DNA from: Nanobdellota archaeon | Lineage (GTDB): Archaea > Nanobdellota > Nanobdellia > Woesearchaeales > GW2011-AR15 | DNA length: 20,156 bases | Assembly (NCBI GenBank): GCA_018815145.1 | Contig: JAHIYL010000165.1 | Span: 1 to 20,156 of the forward strand | Direction: 5' to 3' | Shown: positions 1-8,100 of the stretch, in pieces | How positions within the stretch are numbered: position 1 is the first letter of the stretch | Layout: each line of letters opens with the position of its first letter | Program-made: the position numbers and the translations under genes | The notes under the pieces: generated by a model | What the model was told of the DNA's origin: nothing | Seen by the model: only the letters and a program-made list of their open reading frames with translations | Database searches by the model: none

Positions 1-1
1 A

Positions 2-1138
2 AATTCATGGGAGAAGGAAAACGGGTTAAATTATTTGGACTATAATGATAATAACAAAGATCCTGATAAGGATTCTTTGACAAATTTTGATGAATATAAT
101 CTCACAAAAAGATACGGAAAAAGTACTGATCCCAACAAAGCTGATACTGATGGCGATGATTTTGATGATGGCACGGAAGTCAAAAAAGGGACAAATCCTC
201 TGGATCCCAATGATTTTCCTAAAGAAGAGGTTATTGATCTGGATAAAGATTCAGACAATGACGGGATACCTGATCAAAAAGAGAAAGACTGCAGCTCATA
301 TCTGAATCCTCTTAAAGCAGATGCTGACAAGGATTTTGACCAGGATGGACTGACAAACAAGGTAGAGTGCATGAAGACAAATACCAATCCAAAAAAGGCT
401 GACACCGACGGAGATGGGTTTTCAGATGGTGAAGAATACAACAAAGGAACAAGTCCATTGGATCCTAATGATAAGCCAAAAGCTCCAATAATGACACTGC
501 TGCTCTATGGCCTGATACTGATCGGGATTTCAGGTCTGATAGGTATTTTTTTCATAACATTAAAAAAAGGGAGCAAAAAGAAAATTTCATCCAAAATTTC
601 AAAAACAAAGGATACAAAGACGGCTGCTCCCAAAATTGAAGCCATCAATAAACCAACGTCCTCACTGCCAGGCACAAACAATAAAGCAGTTCCAACTCCA
701 AATTTTCCAATATATGATGAAGATAATAGCCATATTATAAATGAAAAACTGCCACCTGAAAAACCAATGCCACAAAAATATGATACCGGTGATCGAATAT
801 TTCATAAGAGAAGGCTTGTCAAAATCAAGAAACGAAACAGATTTTTTGATGTCTTTGATGATACGCCGGTGATTGAAAAAAAGGAAAAAATTATTAAGGA
901 TAAAAAGTCTGATGTCAATAAAGTAAAAAAGGTTGTACCACCACCCCAATGGACAATTTTTGAGAGGCTAAATAATATTGTCACTGAAAACAAGACATTC
1001 CGGAAACTTGAGATTGTGTTGAAAAAAAAACCAGCAACTGATGAAGAATTGGACTCACTTGCAGGAAGAGTAGTAAAAAATAAAACAAAAACCAATGACA
1101 AATTAGATAGACTTATAATGAAAAAAGGGAGAAAATGA
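2..1138 (+). CDS. TSP3-repeat calcium-binding membrane protein (5' partial)
   Basis: The reading frame is open to the left edge, so the N-terminus is missing. The first visible residues (NSWEKENGLNYLD) are the middle of a thrombospondin type 3-like repeat. Asp-rich calcium-binding loops follow, such as DTDGDDFDDGTE, DSDNDGIPDQKE, DQDGLTN and DTDGDGFSDGEE, each ending in an NPLDPND-type linker, over roughly the first 160 residues. One hydrophobic helix follows (starting at APIMTLLLYGLILIG), then a Lys-rich, probably cytoplasmic tail of about 200 residues with no family I recognise. In known proteins TSP3 repeats form calcium-stiffened extracellular stalks; an anchored surface protein is my inference. 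Its TGA stop overlaps the ATG of the next gene (ATGA), so it heads or belongs to the plus-strand pilin-like operon. The repeat call is strong; the role is not known. Confidence 0.85.
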   Translation, partial: NSWEKENGLNYLDYNDNNKDPDKDSLTNFDEYNLTKRYGKSTDPNKADTDGDDFDDGTEVKKGTNPLDPNDFPKEEVIDLDKDSDNDGIPDQKEKDCSSYLNPLKADADKDFDQDGLTNKVECMKTNTNPKKADTDGDGFSDGEEYNKGTSPLDPNDKPKAPIMTLLLYGLILIGISGLIGIFFITLKKGSKKKISSKISKTKDTKTAAPKIEAINKPTSSLPGTNNKAVPTPNFPIYDEDNSHIINEKLPPEKPMPQKYDTGDRIFHKRRLVKIKKRNRFFDVFDDTPVIEKKEKIIKDKKSDVNKVKKVVPPPQWTIFERLNNIVTENKTFRKLEIVLKKKPATDEELDSLAGRVVKNKTKTNDKLDRLIMKKGRK

Positions 1139-1728
1139 AAAAAATGCACACCAACAAAAGCCAGATATCAAGTCAGATTTTTGTATATATAATCGCAGTC
1201 ATAATACTTTCAATAACAGTCCTATTCGGGTTCAAGATGGTTGGATATTTCAAAAAGACAGCAGAAGCCTCAGGGATGAATGACTTCAAGATAGATTTCT
1301 CAAATATTGTGAAAGAGATGAGCAATGAATGGGGATCACTTGAAAAAAGAAAGTTCATAATGAATTCAAAGATAACTCATGTATGTATTGGCAACAGCTT
1401 TGAAATGGACAGGGATGACAACATCATAACTGACCAGGCCGGCATGGATGAAATTGCAGGCAAGGTCAGTGTGGACAATGCTCTTATTGAAGAACTGATA
1501 AAAGACAGCATCTCAAATGGGGTTGCTGACAATGTATTCCTGATAGATAAGACAAAGATTGTCGATTCATATTTTGTTGAGAATATCAAGATATGGGAAA
1601 AATTAAAACATGAAGATAGTTCTGATACATACAATTTGTATTTCAACTGCTTTGAAAACAACAATGGTGTAAGACTGCTTTTCTATGCAACCGGAAAATT
1701 CGTCAAGATAACTGATAATGATGATTAG
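1135..1728 (+). CDS. single-helix pilin-like protein, 197 aa
   Basis: The protein starts MKKMHTNKSQISSQIF and continues into one hydrophobic helix (about residues 14-34), followed by an extracellular-type domain of about 160 residues. The Lys-Ser-Gln just before the helix resembles an archaeal class III (prepilin) signal, in which a FlaK/PibD-type peptidase cuts before Gln. The start at 1135 is favoured by the ATGA overlap with the upstream stop and by the purine-rich GGGAGA six bases before it; ATG at 1144 is an alternative. The ectodomain has two Cys (HVCIGNSF and YFNCFENN). I recall similar proteins in DPANN pilin-like clusters, but no function is established. It could be a minor pilin or a simple membrane-anchored protein. 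Confidence 0.85.
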   Translation: MKKMHTNKSQISSQIFVYIIAVIILSITVLFGFKMVGYFKKTAEASGMNDFKIDFSNIVKEMSNEWGSLEKRKFIMNSKITHVCIGNSFEMDRDDNIITDQAGMDEIAGKVSVDNALIEELIKDSISNGVADNVFLIDKTKIVDSYFVENIKIWEKLKHEDSSDTYNLYFNCFENNNGVRLLFYATGKFVKITDNDD

Positions 1729-2812
1729 AAAACCCATTAAAAAAAAAGGTACAATAGAACTTCAGTTCAACTGGCTTTTTGTCCTCATAGTGGGGGCAAT
1801 GATTCTTCTCTTTTTTTTTGGATTGATACGGACGCTCTCAAAAAATTCAAAAGAAAGCCTGAATTTTGACATCCTCAGCTATCTGGATGAGATTCTCGCA
1901 GGTGTAGGTGTCAGCTCCAATACAGAATACAGCATCAACCTTCCGGGTGCAGTCATCAATATTGACTGTTATTTCATGACGATCGAAGGATCTGATTTTG
2001 AAGGAAAATCTGTCGAGAGCAGAGTTGTCTTTGGACCAAACAGGATTTCACGTGAGATGACTACATATACTCTTTTTTGGGGGGCACCATTCAACACAGC
2101 TTATTTTCTCTATGTCACCTCATCAAAGAATAAGTATCTTATTGTAGAAGATGCAGATGGCTTTATGCAAAAAGTCCATGACGATGCGTCAAGTGATGAC
2201 CTATTGCCCCTTAATATCAATATTGAAACATATTCTGATCTGACTGCAATTGAAAATGATTTTGAGAACCAGAATTTCAACAAGATAAAGATAATAACCT
2301 TCAGGGAAGTTACACCGGACACCATGACACTCAATCTAAAAAAAATCAAAAACAAGGATGTAAGTGCAATCAGGATAATACCTGACACAAGCATAACAAT
2401 TGATGAATTTCCCGATGGAACCGGGGCTATTGAGTTCTACACTTTTGACGGAACCGGTTTCACCCTGGATGGTGAAAGCAAATATCTGAACAAGGCATCA
2501 CTGGCAGGAGCAATATATAGTGAAAACAAGGAGATGTATGACTGCAATATGGACAAGGCATATGAACGGCTAAATAAGATTGCAGAAATACTTCTGAAAA
2601 AAACTGCAACGCTCCTAACTGAAGATGTCAACACAAATCAATGTGACACTGATCCCAGTCCTCAACATAATTATAATAGAATCAATGCAATTTTAGAGGA
2701 TTTGACAGATCCACTAATTAGTGTCAATCCTATTGACATATATTCAAAAGAACAGGAACTGAATGAAAAAAACAAGAAGCTACAGGCTCAATCCTGCCCT
2801 ATCATATACTAA
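1718..2812 (+). CDS. pilin-like membrane protein with 'GTIELQFNW' N-terminus, 364 aa
   Basis: The N-terminus is basic (RKPIKKKG), followed by TIELQFNW and a hydrophobic helix at about residues 18-38. This resembles a class III signal with possible cleavage after KKKG and a Glu shortly after it, as in type IV pilins. The roughly 320-residue remainder is a soluble ectodomain with few Cys (INIDCYF, MYDCNMDK, TNQCDTD, QSCPIIY). The ATG at 1718 lies inside the previous gene's end (stop TAG at 1726-1728), suggesting translational coupling; ATG at 1721 is equally possible. From recall, proteins with this N-terminus recur in DPANN genomes next to the same neighbours. The function is unknown; a minor pilin or pseudopilin is the best guess. 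Confidence 0.87.
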   Translation: MMIRKPIKKKGTIELQFNWLFVLIVGAMILLFFFGLIRTLSKNSKESLNFDILSYLDEILAGVGVSSNTEYSINLPGAVINIDCYFMTIEGSDFEGKSVESRVVFGPNRISREMTTYTLFWGAPFNTAYFLYVTSSKNKYLIVEDADGFMQKVHDDASSDDLLPLNINIETYSDLTAIENDFENQNFNKIKIITFREVTPDTMTLNLKKIKNKDVSAIRIIPDTSITIDEFPDGTGAIEFYTFDGTGFTLDGESKYLNKASLAGAIYSENKEMYDCNMDKAYERLNKIAEILLKKTATLLTEDVNTNQCDTDPSPQHNYNRINAILEDLTDPLISVNPIDIYSKEQELNEKNKKLQAQSCPIIY

Positions 2813-2822
2813 TGGCAATAAA

Positions 2823-3353
2823 ATGAAAAAAAAATCACAGCTCCAGATAATGCAGTCAACCATGATATTGCTCCTGGTATTTGTATTGTTTGCCATTGGT
2901 CTGATCTTCTTTTTTTCCTACCAAAGCTCAAAGATGAAAGAAAAGGAAGCAGAATACGCTGACCTTGAGATGATCAAAAAGAGCCAGACACTGAATTTTT
3001 TTCCTGAGCTCCAATGCAGCTTTGACAACATTGTTGACCCAGATTGCTTTGACATGGAAAAGATTGAATCGTTCATAGGTTATGATGAAGATTACTACTA
3101 TCGACGTCTGCTCGGCAATGTTAAGATTGTGATTCTCAAATTTGACATGGAAAACAATGCCTGGTTTACAGGACCGGATGACCTTCATCCAGGGATTGAT
3201 TGGGATGGAGAAAAGGGATTCCCTATATACAATAATGAAAAAGAGGATGGTAAATATACAAAGATGAAATCAGTCAATCTGCCAATCTCATTATATGAAC
3301 CAAAGACTGACAGGTATTATTTTGGGATGATAAAATACCAGGTATTCAGATGA
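2823..3353 (+). CDS. pilin-like protein, 'MKKKSQLQIMQ' N-terminus, 176 aa
   Basis: I placed the start at ATG 2823, 10 bases after the previous stop, because this puts the Lys-rich MKKKSQ directly before the hydrophobic helix (about residues 12-32); an upstream in-frame start would add 20 residues lying inside the preceding gene. KKSQ is a class III-like prepilin signature. After the helix come a charged linker and an ectodomain with Cys in LQCSFDN and PDCFDME, probably a disulfide. The C-terminal part is rich in Tyr, Asp and Gly. The gene overlaps the next by ATGA at 3350-3353. It is probably a minor pilin-like component of the same surface structure as its neighbours; no function is known to me. 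Confidence 0.86.
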   Translation: MKKKSQLQIMQSTMILLLVFVLFAIGLIFFFSYQSSKMKEKEAEYADLEMIKKSQTLNFFPELQCSFDNIVDPDCFDMEKIESFIGYDEDYYYRRLLGNVKIVILKFDMENNAWFTGPDDLHPGIDWDGEKGFPIYNNEKEDGKYTKMKSVNLPISLYEPKTDRYYFGMIKYQVFR

Positions 3354-3865
3354 AAAAAAAATCACAGATGGAGATATTTGGATTTGTAATAATTGTGATC
3401 CTGGTGACCATGGGTCTGATTTTCATGATAACGTCTAAATTCAAGAAAGAGAAGAGCACCAGCGAAAGCTATCTTTCAACAGATGTTGGGCAGAACCTGC
3501 TGAACTCAATGCTCAAGACAAATACAATATCAAAGCTCACTCTTGCTGACTGCATCAGGGATATTGTAGAGACTGACAATAAATGCACAGCAGAAGGAAT
3601 TGATTCATCAAGAACATATGTCAAGAGCAAGATAGAGAGTGTGCTGGATAAGACGATGAAAGAATGGGGCAAAAATTATAAGTTCTCTATCACCCAGAAC
3701 ATGGGTGGGAGTCAGGTTGAAATAAAATCAGCAGATGATGGTATATCTCTTGATCCGATTGAGGGTAACGATGGCTGTCTGCCTCTGGATGAAAGAGAAG
3801 CTCCAGGTATCCAGTTCCTTCCGGCAACACCTACCATAGTAGTTAAGTTAGAGATCTGCAAATGA
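3350..3865 (+). CDS. pilin-like protein, 'MKKKSQMEIFGF' N-terminus, 171 aa
   Basis: The N-terminus is near-identical to that of the previous gene product (MKKKSQ), then MEIFGFVIIVILVTMGLIF forms the single hydrophobic helix. Ser-Gln followed by a Glu two residues later fits a class III signal with the pilin-type Glu. The ectodomain (about 35-171) carries Cys in LADCIRD, DNKCTAE, DGCLPLD and the penultimate residue, four in all, so two disulfides are possible. It is the last gene of the plus-strand operon, and its final 18 bases overlap the 3' end of the opposing DUF192 gene. A minor pilin role is inferred from the N-terminus and neighbours only. Confidence 0.87.
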   Translation: MKKKSQMEIFGFVIIVILVTMGLIFMITSKFKKEKSTSESYLSTDVGQNLLNSMLKTNTISKLTLADCIRDIVETDNKCTAEGIDSSRTYVKSKIESVLDKTMKEWGKNYKFSITQNMGGSQVEIKSADDGISLDPIEGNDGCLPLDEREAPGIQFLPATPTIVVKLEICK

Positions 3866-4201
3866 CAACTCATCACCGACAGAAATTCCTTTTTCTTTGA
3901 TTATACCAAACGGAAGCTCAACAACATAACTTGCTTTTTTTTTGGGAGTATATAATGCGAAAGGTCTGAAGTTTTCTTTGATTTCAACCGCTATCCTATC
4001 CTTATCCAAAAAAAGCACATCAATAGGAAAAAATACAAAAAACATATGAAGACCAACTATTGTCGGCTTTTCAAAGAAAAATATCAGGCATGAATCCACT
4101 ATTTTTTTTGAGAACATCAATCCCTTTGTCTTTGACAATATTGTCTTACACAATATTACTTGCTCCACAATCTGGATTTTTCTGGTCTTGTCAAATAGCA
4201 T
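3848..4201 (-). CDS. DUF192 family protein, 117 aa
   Basis: The protein shows the DUF192 pattern in order: KTKGLMF near residues 25-30, a hydrophobic stretch ending PIDVLFLD near 59-66, a central IKENFRPF, then YTPKKKASYVVELPFG (about 84-99) and GISVGDEL near 105-112. Many bacterial DUF192 proteins are exported or lipoproteins, but this one has no signal peptide and looks cytosolic. The family's biochemical role is not settled. The gene follows the membrane protein gene ending at 4220 by 18 bases and is last in the minus-strand pilin-like operon. The ATG at 4201 is the only start that keeps the full domain. Family assignment is confident; function is open. Confidence 0.85.
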   Translation of the reverse strand: MLFDKTRKIQIVEQVILCKTILSKTKGLMFSKKIVDSCLIFFFEKPTIVGLHMFFVFFPIDVLFLDKDRIAVEIKENFRPFALYTPKKKASYVVELPFGIIKEKGISVGDELSFADL

Positions 4202-4219
4202 TTTTATCTTGGTTCCATT

Positions 4220-5191
4220 TTAGCAGTCACTTGTATTAAGAAGATTTACCTCATATTGTTCAGCATGGCCTTCATCTATCCTGAACCATGTTGGCATATT
4301 CAACACTTCACAATAATCAGCAGTCGTCAAGTTGCTGAAATAAAGATAATCTATAACTGTTTTGTTCCTGACTGCAATACCTTGTTTCTGGAAATTATCC
4401 AGATTGACCATGCTCTCAATTCCCAATGTTGAATCTGAAAGGTTCCCGGAAAACCTCATCAGAAAGCTTGGGCTGGAATTTGATGCAATATATTGTGAAT
4501 TATCTAGGTGATAAATGAGATTTGTAGTGTCAAGAGTACTGTCATCGACAAAATCAGATGAATTTGACTGGAAAATCAAGTTTGAGATCTTGTCATTAGT
4601 AAATACAGTGTAGACTGGATCTTCAAATCCGACTATGCTTATTGTTTTAGTGTAAGTCTTTACATATTCCCATGAAGCTAGATCTTTTTTATCCACTATC
4701 TCAAAACTAATTGTGATGTATATCTGGACAGCCCATGGTGTTTCCATCTGAAGCGAGACATCAACAGGTTCTGGAGTAATCATGATATTCAACATTTCAG
4801 CTTCCTCATTAATCCTGGCTACCCAGGAAGCAAAGTCCGCTCCTTCACCCTCCTGTTTCATAATATCAATTGTTGTTCCATTTGCAGTGCCATTTAAAAA
4901 TATCTCTGAAAACACAGCATCAACATCTTCAATGAAACCCTGTTTAAGCCTTGCATATTTCTGAAGACTCAATAGAGCTCTATATCCTCCAATGTACATC
5001 TCCCTATCAAGATCACTTTCCATGTCTTCAATAAAATTGTTCATCGCGCGGACTCTTGAAGAGACAACAATGCTTTTTTCCCTATATCTTAAAGAATTGC
5101 CAGATGAGACTATAACCATTATCAATATGACTACAAATACAGAAATGAATGTGTACACCATTCCATTTTTACCAGAAGGTATTATTTCCAT
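4220..5191 (-). CDS. single-helix surface protein in pilin-like operon, 323 aa
   Basis: The start at ATG 5191 is chosen because GAGGT lies six bases upstream (5198-5202) and because the ATG overlaps the upstream stop by 10 bases; a longer frame begins at 5221. The protein begins MEIIPSGKNGMVYTF and runs into a hydrophobic helix at about residues 11-31. A conserved-looking stretch follows (MNNFIEDMESDLDREMYIGG), which I recall from DPANN membrane proteins of unknown role. The rest is a β-rich ectodomain with several Asn-x-Ser/Thr sequons and two Cys near the C-terminus (ADYCEVL and the last residue). It is probably an accessory subunit of the same surface structure as the adjoining VWA protein. 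Confidence 0.85.
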   Translation of the reverse strand: MEIIPSGKNGMVYTFISVFVVILIMVIVSSGNSLRYREKSIVVSSRVRAMNNFIEDMESDLDREMYIGGYRALLSLQKYARLKQGFIEDVDAVFSEIFLNGTANGTTIDIMKQEGEGADFASWVARINEEAEMLNIMITPEPVDVSLQMETPWAVQIYITISFEIVDKKDLASWEYVKTYTKTISIVGFEDPVYTVFTNDKISNLIFQSNSSDFVDDSTLDTTNLIYHLDNSQYIASNSSPSFLMRFSGNLSDSTLGIESMVNLDNFQKQGIAVRNKTVIDYLYFSNLTTADYCEVLNMPTWFRIDEGHAEQYEVNLLNTSDC

Positions 5192-8100
5192 ACTCTTACC
5201 TCTGTTATCGCAGGTCCCCAAGGATAAGGGATTTTGCCTACTGAAAGCGCTCCTATTACAAAATTCTTTTCTTCAAGATCAACAAAAATCCTACCATTAT
5301 CATCAAGATCAAGAAAATCAAGAAGCCTGTAAACAGCGTCATCATATGTATCATTCTTGTCATACGAAGCAGGAAGCGGATTTTTGTAATCGCAGTGTTT
5401 GGTGCCTAAATAATCTGAAGGGACATAGACTGTTGTGTTTTTGCCATTCTCAAACTCTATGTACCACTCACAGCCTTCAGCATTCTCCAAGACATCACTA
5501 TACGAGACACTCGACTTCAAGAGAGCAGAATAAATAAAAGTATTGTTGTGTGAACAGCCTGTAAAATTTTCATAGCTGTCTCCAGTCCTTATTGAAAAAC
5601 TATTACCTCCAGAAGATAGGGTTGATGAGGGAATATTGATGACAAAAGGATCGCCAAGAGTTGTGTAATCCCTATTGAAATCACTCAGATTATAAATAAG
5701 CTGTCCATTGACAATGAGTTCATCAGTCCAGTGTTCAGCAGAATATGATGTCAATTTTGCGTCACTGATCCTAATATCCTGTGGTATTGTGACATTGAAT
5801 GAGCAGTTATCAAAGTTGGATTTCTCGACAATGACGGCAATCTCACCAAATTCTGGCGGTTCAGAAACAGGAGTATAATTCATGGCAATATATGAATCTC
5901 CATAAAGTATGCTGGACTGGATATCCCCTTCCCCCTCTATCTCAATTGTCTGTGAATGCCTGCTTGTTGAGATAATGCTGGAAGCCACATCCTGATAAAA
6001 TTCCTGCAGGACAGTGATATTGTCACTTTTAGCAAAAAGTCCATCCCCACATTCTGCAATGCTCAGAAGTGTCGATTCTTCAGCCTCATCACTGTATCCC
6101 ACAGCATAAACTGTGATTCCGTAATCCTCTTTTGCAGAACATGCTGCAGCTATAGCATCAGATCCTGCCTGAGAAGTACTATACTGGTGAGGAGTGCATT
6201 CATAGTTAGCTTCACCATCACTCATCACCATCATGGCAAAATCCTTAGAGCTGTTCAGGATTGCTAGTTCCAGATCAAATTTGGCAGCATCATCAGTATT
6301 GATCAATTCAACTGCAATCACATTGTCACCATTCTTAAAAGCATCTGCAGCAATGTTTTTGCCTCTCATATTCCAATACTCTGCCAAACCATAATCTGTT
6401 GCTGCAACAAAAGCACCATTGATGTACACTTTAGCATAATCATCTGATAACACATTCATGACTCCTTTTCCAACCTGTGTAGTATCAGAAATTGTAAAAT
6501 GTTTCCTGAAATAATAGTGATTTGTCTTGTTTGTGAATTTTAATTCAATATTATCAAATCTCCACCAGCCATATTCACCATTGCTTGATGCCAGAAGTTT
6601 CCCTCCAATCTCAAAATAATAATTGCCCGGACCCTCAATAGAGGAAGAGATGTCTTCCATATAGGATCCTGAAAAATCATTGTCAGGATTCTCAGTTGTT
6701 GCAACCTCATTATCTGTATCACTTCCATCATGACCTGAATCCAGGTTTTCACCAAGATAAATTTGACCTGACGTCGGACTTGTCCATCTGGCTTTTACCC
6801 ACACTTGGTCATCATTCTCAAATACATTATAGCTGACATCATCCCACTCATAGTCAAAAGACAATATCGCCATACCATTTGCATTCATGATATCATACAT
6901 CCCCTGTGTTATATCAAGTTCTATACCATATGAACCTGAACAGTCATAATCTGAACAACTGTTGCCTGAGCCGCCATCATTGTTGTCAAGTTCAAGTTTT
7001 CCTCCAGACACACCATTGTAGTCAATATTATCATCAAATCCATATTGTCCTGTTCCATCTTGCGAGTCCCAGTCCCAACCATCATCTGAACCACCTAGAC
7101 CATAAGTATTTGCTGTAAAATTCAATGTGCTGCCTGAAAAATCAAGCGGTGGCCCAGATACATCAGACATGTGCTCCCAGAAATCTGCATATTTAGTTGT
7201 TGGATCAGGTTCTGTGATCACCAACTGGATATTATCAAACCTCCACCAGCCATATTCACCGCTATCACCTGCAAGCAGCTTACCACCCACTGCCAAATAA
7301 TATGTACCAGCACCTTCTATCCATGATGTAATTTCTTGTGAATGAGTGCCTGAAATATCATTGTCAGGATTATCACCTGAGTCAATCTCCAATGTCAAAT
7401 CTCCTCCCTGGGAAGATTGCTCGCTGCCCAAGTAATGGATACCTGTCAAAGGACTTTCCCAGTATGCCTTGATCCATACTTCATCTGAACTGCCAAATGG
7501 ATTCCCTCCTGTGTCATCCCAGTTGTAATCAAAGGAGACTGTAGCAATTCCTCCGTTCTGGAGAGCATTGTAAAGCACAGATGTGATCTCCACTGCAATA
7601 CCATATCCTCCGGAACAGTCAAAACCAGAACAACTGTTTCCACTTCCGCCATAGTTGTTGTCAAATTCGATCCTTCCATTCACAACGCCATTATAATCAA
7701 TGTCGTCATCATATGAAAAAGTCCCTGTCCCATCATGCGAGTCCCAATCCCAACCATCATCGCCTCCTGATATACTAAAAGTGTTTGCTGTAGAGTTAAG
7801 GATATTTGAAGAAAAATCATTTGGAGCTCCTGATGTATCAAGATAATGTTCCCAAAGATTGGCATATCGCATTATGGTGCCTCCAAGATCGCTTCCAATC
7901 TCTGTCACAACAATAGGTGAATATATCTGGCTGTTTGTTGCACCTAAAATTGCTGTCCCTCCACTTGACCAGTCTGATTCATTTTCATATGAAAGCGCAT
8001 ACCATGCGTCTCCCTCTGAATCTATCGGAGGAATACCAAAAAAATAATCTGTTGTGTATAGCCAGTCTGCACCGCTTTGAATAATTTCGGTCCGGGTTAT

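Noticed and set aside
4992..5537. 181-codon plus-strand frame
   Set aside because: It lies antisense across the junction of two well-supported minus-strand genes, and its translation is rich in His, Gln and Cys runs typical of a shadow frame.
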